From Podochytrium sp. JEL0797 (taxonomy: Eukaryota; Chytridiomycota; Chytridiomycetes; Chytridiales; Chytriomycetaceae): a DNA stretch of 64,000 nt. Below are positions 37,011 to 48,263 of the stretch, piece by piece; position 1 is the first letter of the stretch, and the number at the start of each line of letters is the position of its first letter. The DNA is taken from positions 1 to 64,000 of the forward strand of contig JADGJG010000027.1 in assembly GCA_027596195.1 (NCBI GenBank). The letters are read 5' to 3'. The notes beneath the pieces were generated by a model. It was not told where the DNA came from and ran no database searches. It was given only the letters and a program-made list of their open reading frames with translations. The translations under genes and the position numbers were made by a program.

Positions 37011-39461
37011 TTAAAGGAACGGCTCGATCGTAATCTCAAGTGCACTCGTGGCAAACGGAACCTCAAAGTTTTGGCACACTTCCGGGTGCACGATTCCGAG
37101 GTACCCAATTTTGTTGCCGTTGTAGAAAACGTCGGCGCGACGACCGGGGAAAAAGGTTGCGTCTGTGCATGGCGTGGGTGAGAAATTCTCTGGTTTCACA
37201 CAAGAAAAAAGGGGTATGCAACTCAACTGTCACACTCCTTGATGCAGTATCCGCGGCCTGAGCCAACGTCCATGGGAATGTTGAGCATCAACATGATCCG
37301 GTCGAGGATTCCGTGAATCAGCTGAAATCGTTGCGAGTTTTTTTAGTCATTCGAAAACATGTAGCCTCTATTCTTCCTCACCTCGAACCCAGACCCCTTC
37401 GTGTTGGCATACACAACCGCCATATGTCTCACGTTCTTGGCACGACGCTCAACAGCATCGTCCTTCAACACAATGTCCGACACTTCGAAAATCTTGAGCG
37501 GGAGTGGCAGCTTTTTGTTGCTGTACAGCGTCTTCATGAGACCCGGGAGAAGACTCGTGCGCACGACTTGGTACTCGATCGTGGCTGGGTTCGAGAGTTT
37601 GACGGCGGTCGTGTTGTCGTCTTTTTTGTTGATGAATTTGAAGTTTTCATCGTGCGAGCACTGTTGGAGGAGATAAGGAAAGTTAAGCAACTGGAAACAA
37701 GCACAGGAATCCAAAAAACATTGTCCTTACCAAAATCAACGGCAACACCTCCGTGTACCCCGCTTGCGCCAACTCCCTGCGCACCTTATCACTCAACTTG
37801 TTCAACGGGAACATGGCCCCAGCAGTAGACGCCTTAGGCACCGTCTTGGCGATATTGTTGAACCCATACGCAATCGCAACGTCCTCCATAATATCCACGG
37901 GGTGCAGAATATCGCTTCTCGTGGGTGGGATGAGCACAGAGATGGCCTTTTCGCTCGCGGCGCCCTTTGAGGCGGTGACTCCCATTCTCGTGAGGAGGGA
38001 GAGCATTGTTTCGCGTGCAAGGTCTGTGCCAATGAGTTTGTTGATGTACTCGGAGTCGGTTTCGATTTTGCGCATCGAGAGGTCGGGGTACATGGTGGAG
38101 GTTCCGTCGGTTTGGATGACTTCGACTGGTTCGACGCTAAAAGGAGGGGGGGAGGCGGTAAACAAAACAAAAAATAAACAACCGCATCCAAAAAAACGAC
38201 AAATACTCACGTAAACTTTTCCTTGCAGTGCTCCGAAAACATGGTCACCACCGTGTTCAAAACAACCTTGGCCTTGGTCAAATCCGTGGCCGTGCACTCA
38301 ATGAACACGTTCTTGGTCGACAGCTTGATCTTCGAGTGGTCACTGTTGATAATAGGCGGGAGCGACAACACTCTGCGCTTGGAATCGTAAATAACGGGGT
38401 ACACGGGGCTGTCTCTGATGATGGGCAAGAACTTGTTGAGCTTGCGGTCGGCCTGTGAAATTGTAGGTGGTTGTGGGATGAGAACTTCAAGAGGAAAAAA
38501 AGGGCGGCTTTTACCTCGTAAAAGGTCATGAGCTCCTCAGCGTTCATGGATTGCGTTTGGTTCAAGGGAGTGAACTGAATATCCTTGGGGGCAAGCGCTT
38601 CGTATGTGAAGGGACCCTCGATCGTGTCCAAATCGTGCGTGCCAATGGCAACAAGCGTTCTGCGTCTGTATTTCGCGGGTCAGAACTCGGTCGGTATGCG
38701 AGGGCATGGCGGGCAGGTCGATCAATGCTCACAAACCTGCAAACGTTGGCGTGAAGTTTGTCCTGCAAGTCAATGAACGAGTTGTAGCAGTCCTGGGTGA
38801 AGGTAATGTCTCTGAGGACGGCAGCAACGACAAACTTTCTGATGGAGGCGGTCTGGACAGTGGAGGTTGTTTGTGTGTGGACCAGTCAGTGATCCATTTA
38901 TTTTTTGCGATGGAGTCACCTCGGGCTTCACAGTCAGTTTCTGGTGCTTCCCGGCTGGGGCAGCAACGGTTCTGTAGAGGGGAGGTTGCTGCTTCTCGAG
39001 GAATACGCTAAGTGCGCGGATGATTCCCTCGGCACAGAGCATGTCGTATCTTTGCATAAAAAGAGTGAGCAAATAAGAGTGAAGCAGGGTGAACGGCACC
39101 TGTTGGCAGGAATGTCGATGCGGTAGATGAGTCTGTTGGAAAGCTCCTTGGCCTTGTCTGCGCCAATCTCCTTGGTGGCCATCTCACGTTCGGAGGTCTG
39201 CGGGTTCAAGGTGGGTTGCATCAGTTGCGCTGGCACGCATTAATCCCCTAGTGGATCGTGATCGTACCTCTTCCTCCAGCTCGATGCCGTAGTCGAAGCA
39301 CAGCTCTTCGAATTCCTCGAGTGCTGTATGAGGCCACTTTAGCGTGCGGTGACTCTTAACCCGTACTTGGTAGTAGATCACGGATGCTAAGACAATACTC
39401 AACTGAACGACCTTCCGAGTCCCTGGAACAGGATTTCCTTGTCTACGTTAACGGTGGGCAT
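37011..39461 (-). CDS. FRS1: Cytosolic phenylalanyl-tRNA synthetase beta subunit
   Basis: The start at 39459-39461 gives [17 protein letters not shown], the usual N-terminus. Successive exons encode [36 protein letters not shown] (joined), the B3/B4 editing region with RPAIVAAVLR-like sequence, [17 protein letters not shown] and [20 protein letters not shown]. They continue with [40 protein letters not shown] and the catalytic-like core [20 protein letters not shown]. The C-terminus is [19 protein letters not shown] ([15 protein letters not shown]), ending at 37011. It forms an alpha2-beta2 enzyme charging tRNA-Phe. More than eight introns of 50-90 nt split the gene. Its start is 55 bp from that of TRR1 (divergent). 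Confidence 0.95.
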
Positions 39462-39516
39462 CGGAGAAAAACTTGTTTGCGAAAAAACAAAAACGCAAAA
39501 GTTCTTCGAAATCGAA

Positions 39517-41070
39517 ATGGCTCCCGTTCCCCAACACCACAAGTGGTGAGTGGGATTCGCGCGCGATTCATCAGCTTACCACTTCGCTACTGACACCTTC
39601 CCTTTCCTTTCGCACCAGCATCATCATCGGAAGTGGTCCTGCCGGACACACTGCCGCCAGTAAGTGTTCTGCTGTGGTTGAACCCCTGCTATCATTACTG
39701 ACCGTCCCTCTCTGCCAGTCTATCTTGCGCGTGCGAACCTTGAACCCGTCATGTACGAGGGTTTCCTCGCTGCCGGTACGTGCTTGCGTTTTTCCATTTT
39801 GACCCGTTTCTCGATCGCCAAACTCACGTTCCGTTCTATTCCACGCTCAGGTGTCGCTGCTGGAGGACAACTCACCACTACCACTGAAGTCGAAAACTTC
39901 CCTGGTTTCCCCGAAGGTAACTAGTGAATTTCAGAGCATGTTCATGATTTCCAATGCGCTCCGATGGGTGCAACACGAAAAATTGCGTGCTTTGATTTCT
40001 GATTGGCTCTCTCTTTCTCTTCCGTTCCGTTAGGAATGAGTGGACAGGAGTTGATGGACGACATGAGAAAGCAGTCCCTCAAGTTTGGAACCACCATTGT
40101 GACGGAGACGATTGCCAAGGTGGACATTTCGCAGAGACCTTTCAAGGTTTGGAGAGAGGGCTATGAAGCTGATTCTGTGAGTATTTCTCGATTCGTTGCT
40201 TTTAGTGCTGGATGGTGCTCGATTTGCGCTTGGATTCGGGGATTGCGGACTTGATGATGGCTTGTTTTTTGCCGACTTTGCTGTACTCTTGGTGACTTGG
40301 AGTCAACAGCTGTTGCCTTGATTGCACCAAAACCCTTATCTCGCCATGAACCCACCACCCGTGCATCCCGAGTTGATTTCTAATTTCCCAATTTCGAATC
40401 AAAACAATTGCAGGACGTCATCTACGCCGACTCCATCGTCGTTGCAACCGGAGCCACTGCCAAGCGCATGAACATTGCCGGCGAAGAAACCTTCTGGCAA
40501 GCCGGAATCTCAGCCTGCGCCGTCTGCGACGGAGCCGTGCCCATCTTCCGCAACAAGCCCCTCGTTGTTGTCGGTGGAGGCGACTCTGCGTCTGAAGAAG
40601 CCACTTTCCTCACGAAATACGCGTCCAAAGTGTACGTTCTCGTGCGTAGAGACAAGCTCCGTGCGTCCAAGGTGATGGCGGACCGTTTGTTGAAGCACCC
40701 GAAGGTGGAGGTGTTGTGGAACAAGGTTCCTGAACAGGCGCTTGGGGATAGGTTGTTGAGGCAGTTGGTGATTAAGGATACTGTTACTGGGGAGAAGAGT
40801 ACGTTGGATGTGAATGGGTTGTTTTACGCGATTGGACACAAGCCCAACAGTGACATTTTCAAGGGTCAGTTGACGTTGGATGAGACTGGGTACATCAAGA
40901 CTTTTGCCAAGGATGGAGTTCCCAGCACGTACACGAGCGTGGAGGGTGTGTTTGCGGCGGGTGATATTCAGGACAAGACTTACCGTCAGGCGATTACGGC
41001 TGCTGGATCTGGATGCATGGCTGCTCTTGACTGTGAAAGATGGTTGGAGGCTCAGGAGTTGGACCACTGA
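39517..41070 (+). CDS. TRR1: Thioredoxin reductase (low-molecular-weight, fungal/bacterial type)
   Basis: The start at 39517 gives MAPVPQHHK. Short exons then assemble [20 protein letters not shown] (FAD-binding), [31 protein letters not shown] and [20 protein letters not shown]. The large last exon carries [20 protein letters not shown], the redox-active CAVC in [12 protein letters not shown], and the NADPH site [15 protein letters not shown]. It ends with the FAD site [20 protein letters not shown] and stops at 41070. Length (about 325 residues) and CAVC identify the fungal enzyme, which reduces thioredoxin with NADPH in the cytosol. Five introns lie in the first 900 bp. Confidence 0.95.
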
Positions 41071-41117
41071 TTTGTTTTTTTGAAATGCAAATAAAGCTTT
41101 CTCTATTGAATTTAAAG

Positions 41118-42057
41118 TTAACGGCAAATTGAAATTCGAAATGAGGTTGTCTCTGAGTCTTCTCGGTCTTGGGAGGCGCAAAGGACGTGCGCCCAACGAA
41201 GAACTTTTTCGCCTGGAGACAACCGTCAGAAACGTGATTCCACAACCACATTATAAAAAACGCGCTTACTTGTTGTTCTTTCAATTGGGAATACCTCCCC
41301 CGATTGAAACATCCAGAAGTGCCCATTGTTAACTGACTCCAAGCACCTCGCACACGGCTGAGTGACGTGATACCCAACAACGTTTCCACAACCCAGGCAC
41401 GCCGCGTCCTTGATTCGGCATGCGCAATTCGGGGTCGTGTAGTCGTCAAACACGAGTTGAACACCGTGGGGAGGAGTATCTGTTGAAAACAGCTCGACCT
41501 GTAGAAAACAATGGAATTCAGACAATTTTGTTTTTTGCAGTGTTTGGATTTTGGGTGACAAAAGTCAAAACCCAATCGCACCTTTGTATCGCCCAACAGA
41601 CTCGCCTGATATAGAGAGAGAAAATATGAATTCATTTTCTTGTTGTGAGGAGCACGTTTCGTTTTACCTTCATTCCTCTGCGACACAACAGTGCTTCACA
41701 ATGTTTACAAAACAATTTGCAAACGGCTTTGGACCTGAATTGCGGATTGATTGAAGCACTCGATGCAGTTGGTGTGGGGGGCTGTTGGTGCGTGCGCATC
41801 ATGGTTGGAGACACGAGGTTGTGCAGTGACGCGGCGGCACGTGCGGTTGTCGCGATCAGGTTGGGGATGGGTGCGGTTGGGGGGGTTAAGGACGCGTTGG
41901 CGGTGTTGTTGGCTACGCGACGCGCGCGGGTTGTTTCGGAGACGGGGCGGGGTAGACGCGGTTGGGGCGTGGGTTGGGTGGGTTGGGTGACCGGGGGGGG
42001 GTGGCGGGTCGAGGGAGTCGCGGTGGTGGCTGATGATCCGGACCGCGTTTCGACCAT
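41118..42057 (-). CDS. FAM72: FAM72-family cysteine-rich protein
   Basis: The start is taken at 42057 (MVETRSGSSATTATPSTRHP). An in-frame ATG at 42135 is the alternative. The N-terminal ~110 residues are Pro/Thr/Ala low complexity. The conserved domain is split over exons: AVCKLFCKHCEALLCRRGMK; ASLLGDTK; then VELFSTDTPPHGVQLVFDDY, NCACRIKDAACLGCGNVVGY and CLESVNNGHFWMFQSGEV. The last exon fits as TSEKVLRWAHVLCASQDRED, ending at TAA 41118-41120. The order CK.CK..LC.RGMKA..L.D...LFSTD.PP and C.IKD.ACL.CGN.VGYHV..PC..C....NNGHFWMF is specific to FAM72. Four CxxC-type pairs suggest metal binding. In animals FAM72A binds UNG2; function in fungi is unknown. Confidence 0.88.
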
Positions 42058-42375
42058 CTGGTGGTGGATGGGGGGGAATGCGTGGGGGGTGATTGTGGAG
42101 GCTTTTGAGGTGGCGGAGTTGGGGGAATCAAACACCGAGATCGTGGGAAAAACGGTGGTTTTTGGGTGTTTTTTTGTGGTTTGTTTTCACACAGGTAAAA
42201 ATCAATCGCAATAAATAGAACGCGTCCATCGTGGATTTCATTTTCCGCCAAGGCCCATGTGATTTTTCCTTTCGGAGCCACCGCTCAAAAGGCATTCCAA
42301 ATCACGGTCAGCCAACCTCAAACAGATCTGCACCGGATATTCCTCACACGCTTTGCTCAGATATCCACACATCCA

Positions 42376-44063
42376 ATGCCTTCACCACCGAAACCATGGG
42401 AAACAAACGGCGCCGCCGCATCCCAACCTCTCGCATCCACACCGTTCCCTACTCAGCAACCCACACCCATGGACACTAACCCATCAAACATGGTGATGAG
42501 CGGCGCACCACAAGGATCCGATATTGCCCCCTCGTTACCCAACCGACCCACCTCGCTCGATTCGTTCGGAAATCAGGGTATCAACTCTGGTGAGTTTTGG
42601 TGCCCTTCCCCCTCACTCTCGCGAGCCCGGGGTCACCCTCGATATCTGACCATTGCTTCTCTATCTTATTAGTAGACTATGGCGGCATGGGCGTGAATCG
42701 ACCGGGGTATGGGACATCAGCGCTTGGCGGCGGGTATGGCACCGGGATGGGCATGGGCGGGATCGGAGGGGCGTATGGATCTTCCATGTATGATCAAAGT
42801 GGAGGATATGGGGCAGGTGAGAGTAAGCTTATTTGAGGTTTGAGCGCCCATTGTTCTCGAGAAAGCTGACTGTACGAATTTTCTCCGTCAGGCTATGGAG
42901 GTGGGATGAATCGATTTAGTCGGTTCGGGGCTGGTGGGATGGGTGGGTATGGGATGAATAGTTATGGGGGAGGTGGGTATGGGGGTTATGGGGGTGGTGG
43001 GATGTATGGTGGTGGGTATGGCGCGGGGGGGTATGGGATGAACGGAATGATGGGACGGCCGCCGTATGACCCCAACAATCCAAACGCCATGCCATTGTCG
43101 GCCCAAATCGAGCAATCTACTCAACATGCGTTCCAATCGATTGATCAAGTTGTTCAAGCTTTTATGGGGTTCTCGCAGATGTTGGAATCGACTTTCTTCG
43201 CGACGGTAAACACCCTCTTCCTTCTCTTTCCATCTACTATCCCTACGTGTGGACTCAAAAAATACAAACAGCATTCTTCGTTCATGGCCATGGTTGGCGT
43301 TGCGGAACAACTCGGAAACCTCCGCTCATACCTCGGTGGAGTCGTCTCCGCCATCGCACTCACCGATTCCATTAAGCGATGGCTTTACCATTTGTTGGGC
43401 AAACCCATGCCCGTGGATCCCAAATCCCTCACGGCCGAAGGATTCGAAAAGTTTGCCGGTACCGGAGGAGGTCCCAACGGAGCCCCGGGTCAACCGAAAA
43501 CGAGCAAACGTCCCGTCTTTCTGTTCCTCGCGTTCATGGTTGGGTTCCCGTGGCTCATGTCGAAAGTGATTCAGCGGTTGCAAAAGAAACAGTTGGAGTT
43601 GGCGGCAGCGGCGGCGGCGGCGGATCCGACGGGGATGATGGCCGGGGGTGTGCCGTTGCTAGGGCCTGATGGGATGCCGTTGCAGGCGAGTCAGATTCGC
43701 GGGTTGGAGTTTTGCAAAGGGGTGTTTGACTTTGTGGCGTCTTCTCCGCATGAGTTGAGTTTCAAGAAGGGGGATGTGATTGCGATTTTGAGTAAGGTGG
43801 ATGCTGTCACGAGGGAGCCGAGTTTGTGGTGGAGAGGGAGGTTGCGGACGGGGGAGGTTGGGTTCTTTCCGGCAAACTACGTTGACGTGATTGAAAAGAA
43901 AAAGGAGCTGGCGATTGGAGCTCCTCCTGGGGAGGGTGTGGGGACTCCTGTGGATGGTGTGTCGGGAGTGATGAATGGAGTTGCTGGCGATGGTGCAGCT
44001 GCTGTTGGATCTGTTGCGATGCCAGGAGTTTTCCCAAGCAACGTGCAATTCAAGAAAGCTTAA
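42376..44063 (+). CDS. PEX13: Peroxisomal membrane protein Pex13
   Basis: The start at 42376 gives [20 protein letters not shown], the proline-rich N-terminus. A Gly/Tyr-rich segment follows over three exons ([28 protein letters not shown]). The Pex13 core comes next ([58 protein letters not shown]) with a membrane segment [19 protein letters not shown]. The SH3 domain is at about 43710-43890 ([39 protein letters not shown]). A Gly/Val-rich tail ends at 44063. Pex13 is a docking partner of Pex14 and Pex5 for peroxisomal matrix import. The YG-rich tract is the disordered region thought to help form the import phase. Confidence 0.95.
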
Positions 44064-44090
44064 GTTTAGAAAGCCCTATTTACTATTCGT

Positions 44091-45044
44091 TTATTCCAAC
44101 AAGGCTGCGGCGGCTCTCTCGACGCTTCCGCCATTTCTTCGCAGCGATTCCACCACCGCATCGCGTTCGAACCCCATTCCCACGAGAATCCCCACAGATT
44201 CCTCACTAATAACCACCTCCTGCTGCCGGTTCACAAACTCCTGGGCAACTCTCGGCGCGGCAGCAGTGGCGTGGTGTACTGGTCCTCCTGCCGCCATCGC
44301 ACCCGCCGTGGGTCCACGGCTTCCCAGGAAGGGCATGCAAATCCGTTCAAACGTGTTGGCCACGCGTGGAGGAACGCGCAGCGATTTGAAGGGAAGGTCG
44401 TCGCTGCGCCAGAGGATTCCGGCAACGATTCCGGCAAACGAAGGAGGCAGCGATCGCGGGAATTGCGTCCAGAGCAGCTAGAAAGGGAGGGAAGGGGGAG
44501 TTACTGGGCAACCAGTTATAAAGAGTAGGTTACCTGTGCAGCCAGGATGTACAGCACCACCTTGTCGCTGATGCCAATGCCGAGAATGCGCACCTTGACG
44601 GTGACAGGGACCAGGCCCGAGTAAACAACCAGGGCGCCAAAGATGGGGCCATAGGGACCAGAGGCGGATTTGAGGCCAAACAGGACATTCGCGGCAACAC
44701 AGCACAGCGACGAAATGGACACAGAGGTCAGCAGCAGCGAGGAATATTTGTTGGAGCCAAATTGGCGCTCGAGGAGTCGCAGCGAGTAGATGAGCAGCGA
44801 AGAGAAGAGGATCTCGGACGAGTTGGAGAATGCTGTATAGGAGTGAGGTTATTACGAAGGTATGTTGCGAAGAGTGAATACCAATCGACCGCGAAACAAG
44901 TGTCCCCAGCCCAAGGCTTGAGTTTTTGGACGAGGCGTTGTTGAGCGCAAGCACTGAAAAGGCAAGCGAGGATATGCCCGTGACGATAAAGAATGCCTTG
45001 GACACGGGTGCGTTGAAGAACCCACTTGGTCCGGATGCGAGCAT
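44091..45044 (-). CDS. Rhomboid-like UBA protein (UBAC2/Dsc2-type)
   Basis: Three exons. Exon 1 (start 45042-45044) encodes MLASGPSGFFNAPVSKAFFI and a first helix. Exon 2 encodes SSEILFSSLLIYSLRLLERQ, FGSNKYSSLLLTSVSISSLC and GPYGPIFGALVVYSGLVPVT. Exon 3 encodes the remaining helix (PPSFAGIVAGILWRSDDLPF) and a C-terminal UBA domain (SEESVGILVGMGFERDAVVE, ending SVERAAAALLE). No rhomboid Ser/His catalytic pair is apparent, so this is a pseudoprotease-type protein. UBAC2 acts in ER-associated degradation, and Dsc2 belongs to the Golgi Dsc E3 ligase that cleaves SREBP in fungi. I cannot separate the two from this sequence. Confidence 0.85.
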
Positions 45045-45935
45045 TCTAAAGATCTTTTTTTTTGTTTATCTTTCCCAGCGAAAAGGAAGATCAAGAAATG
45101 AGAACACAACAACGCGTTCCTTTCTTCTCCTTGATGCTCATTTCTTGGTTCTCTGTCTCGGTCCCAAAATGTTCGGGCATTTTTCCTTGCCAGGGTTGGT
45201 CGTTTTTGTTTTTTTTCTCGAAAACTGCAACTCCAGCACAAAAAAGCAAAAAACCAACCAACTTCCCCTTCCAACTCGCCGTTCACACAAGCTACAATGC
45301 CATGCTGCTTCTGTGATCAGTTTGAGTGGACCTCTTTCATCTGTCCCTGTCACTGTCTTTGGCTTCCTCCCAACTTCCATCATCTGAGATCATCCGTCTC
45401 GGATTGATCCTCTTTCTCTTCACTCCTTCCTTTCATTTTATCAATACCCACTTTATCATGAGGACATCCTAGCGAAAATGGGATTGAATACTCGGGAAAG
45501 GGTGGGGATAACTTTCTGTTGCGTCTTGCAAACTGGTGTTTCCATGTCCATTGCGCAAGCGCATCAGGGAAATTCTCTGATTGATTTCATTCTGTCTTCT
45601 CTTTCTTCCGAATGAGAGGATAGACAAGTAACTTTATTTTTGCTTCTCTTCCTCTTCATCGCCTTCTGCCTCCTTCTCTCCCCTCTCTCTTCATTTATCG
45701 ATACCCACTTTATCATGAGGACACCCTAGCGAAAATGGGGTTGAATACTCGGGAAAGGGTGGGAATAACGTTCCGTTGTGTCTTGCAAACTGGTGTTTCC
45801 GTTTCCATTGCGCAAGCACATCGGGGAAATTCAATCGCTCTTTCAAATTCGTAGAAGTGAATGAAGACCTATATAAATAAAGAAGAAAAATAAAATGAAA
45901 AAGAGAAAGGAGAAGGAAGAGGACGGTTTTTTTTC
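45045..45935. other. Intergenic spacer with duplicated segment
   Basis: Sits between two divergent starts (UBAC2-like and CCA1). The first ~350 bp holds no supported frame, only short non-domain ones. The middle holds a pair of direct repeats, listed separately. It likely carries the promoters of both genes, but I see no defined elements. Confidence 0.5.
45431..45832. repeat. ~140-bp direct repeat, two copies 260 bp apart
   Basis: Copy A at about 45431-45577 and copy B at about 45691-45832 share long identical strings such as ATACCCACTTTATCATGAGG, CTAGCGAAAATGG, TTGAATACTCGGGAAAGGGT and GTCTTGCAAACTGGTGTTTC. Differences are scattered single bases, roughly one in ten by eye. The intervening ~110 bp is C/T-rich. 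No inverted termini, target-site duplication or coding frame was seen. Confidence 0.85.
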
Positions 45936-48224
45936 ATGATCTTTTTTGCAAAACAAACCAAGTTCCGCCCCACCTTTCCGATGCCCCGCAGTTCACCCCT
46001 TTCGCAGCAACGCCTCCACAGCCTCCACTTCCACCCACACGCACACGGCCCCAACGTGCGGTTCGCGTTCCGCTCGTCATCCACGCCAGTGAAGCCCACC
46101 AAGCTGCTATTTGACCCGATGGCCTTGGACATTACTACGGGCCACGGAACCCGCTGGCACGCGGTGGACCCGAATGTATGGAGTGATGCTTCCTAGTGTG
46201 CTAGCAGTGTTCTAGTAGCTGTGTTCTAGGTGTGTCCTAACACTGCCCCACAGCTCCAACTGACCCCCACTGAGGACCGCATCTGCCAGCTACTCGTCGC
46301 CGTGGCCAAACAGATCAACGCACAGGGACACGCAGACAAACCACCACTCACACTGCGCATTGCCGGCGGATGGGTTCGCGACAAGGTGCGTTTGGGTTCC
46401 ATCCAAAACACGTTTAACAACCAAAACCCAGCTCCTCGGCATCGACTCGCACGATCTCGACATTGCCCTTGATTCTCTGATGGGTTTCGAATTTGCCCAG
46501 AAGGTCAACGACTTTATGAAGGCCGAGTTGCTTGAAGAGGAGGCAAACTGCCCCACACCCGTCGACCAACGCGATCCCAAAAAGAAAAAACTCAGCTCTG
46601 TTGCCAAGATTGATTCCAACCCTGACAAGAGCAAGCATCTCGAAACGGCAACGACAAAGATTTATGATCAGATGATTGACTTTGTGAACCTCCGAACGGA
46701 GACGTACAACGAGGATTCCCGCATTCCGAACATGGTACCTGTCTAATACTCTCTCTCGACGCGAATCTGTGGTTTCTAATTCACCGTGTTGGTAGGAATT
46801 CGGAACCCCCACCGAAGACGCTCTCCGCCGAGACATTACCATCAACGCCCTGTTCTACAACTTGCACACGAACCAAGTCGAAGACTTTACGGGCCAAGGC
46901 CTCCTGGACCTTACAAACGGCCACATCCGAACCCCACTCCCACCGCTCCAAACCTTTATCGACGATCCACTCCGAATCCTCCGCGTCATTCGATTCGCGT
47001 CGCGATTCAACTTTTCGATCGAACCTGTTATTCTCGATGTGTGTTTGCAGCATCCTGAAATCCGGACTGCGCTGGGAACGAAGATTTCTAAAGAGCGGAT
47101 TGGCGTTGAGGTGGACAAAATGCTGCACACGGAGAACGTCAATAACGCGTTGAGGGCTGTTCGTCTGATTCATGAGTTTGAGATACAACGGTCCTCTCCC
47201 GACTGGGTCGTCTGTTCTCAGTGACGCTGGAGCCGCTGCGACAGCAGCTGCCGCCGCAACGTCTCCCCATACGCTGCTCGAACAAGCCATCAGTCAAGTA
47301 CCCGTGGATCTCGTGGCGGGTTTGCGCGTTAGTGAGGCGTTAACGTGTCTCTTGGAGGCGTTGACTCCCAAGGAAATGCGCGATTTTGTGCCCGTGGCGA
47401 CCGGGGTGCCAGTGCCGTTTTCGAAGGAGGAAATCAGGCTCTTGTTCCTGTGTGCCATGGTCACGCCGTATATGGGGCGCATGTATTTGGAAAAGAAAAA
47501 GAATGTCATGCCGGCTTCCAAGTTTGTTGTCATGAACTCTTTGAAGGTGTGTGTGTGCCCCCCCCCTCCTCCCCCTCCTCCTCTCACTTCTCTATAATTG
47601 CTAAGCAACATGTTTTAGCTCAGCGGCATGGACGGCGACTACACCTCCTCCATGATGGTCTTCATCCCCGAAATCCAACAAACCGTAGACCAAATCTACA
47701 CCACCACAACCACCATCGGAATCCCTCAATTCACGTCCCCAACCTCCTCCTCTGAAATGGACATGGACACGGACCATCCCGCTCGTCCCCCGCTTACGCG
47801 GAAATCCCTTGGCCTGTTTGTTCGACACTTGGGCACCAAAACGGTTTACACGGCGTGTCGCCCTTTGGGCCCCAAATACGTGTTAGCTGTTTTTATGGCG
47901 ATGGTTGTGGAGGTTGCGCAGAAGGTGTCGTTGTTCCGTCCTGCTGCTGCTGAGCAAGAAGGGGCTGAAACGACGGATGATGTTGTGTATGCCGTGTTGT
48001 CAAAGTACCGCGCGTTTTGGTACCAGGTGGAGCAGGTGCATAAGGTGGATATGGCGTGGCAGTTGAAGCCGTTGTTGAATGGTGGGGAGGTGAGTAAAGT
48101 GTGTGGGATTCGGGCGGGTCCGGCGGTTGGAAAGGTGTTGCAGGAGATGATTGAGTTTCAGTTGGAGAACCCGGAGGCCGGGAGGGATGAGGTGTTGGAA
48201 TGGTTGAAGGGAATAAACATTTAA
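45936..48224 (+). CDS. CCA1: tRNA nucleotidyltransferase (CCA-adding enzyme)
   Basis: Two candidate starts: 45936 (MIFFAKQTKFRPTFPMPRSS) and 45981 (MPRSSPLSQQRLHSLHF). Arg-rich leaders fit dual nuclear/mitochondrial targeting, so I give the longer. Class II motifs follow in order: TLRIAGGWVRDK, then SHDLDIALDSLMGFEFA after an intron; EFGTPTEDALRRDITINALF; the neck region DDPLRILRVIRFASRFNFSI. The C-terminal half (AISQVPVDLVAGLRVSEALT; EEIRLLFLCAMVTPYMGRMY; LLNGGEVSKVCGIRAGPAVG; FQLENPEAGRDEVLEWLKGI) matches the eukaryotic enzyme and ends at 48224. It adds the 3' CCA to tRNAs in nucleus, cytosol and mitochondria. Near 47175 the frame shifts. A 46-nt GT..AG intron (47176-47221) restores it, otherwise it would be a frameshift. 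Confidence 0.92.
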
Positions 48225-48263
48225 GTACAATCATTTTTATTAAAACAAAAAAGACCGCCGCGC

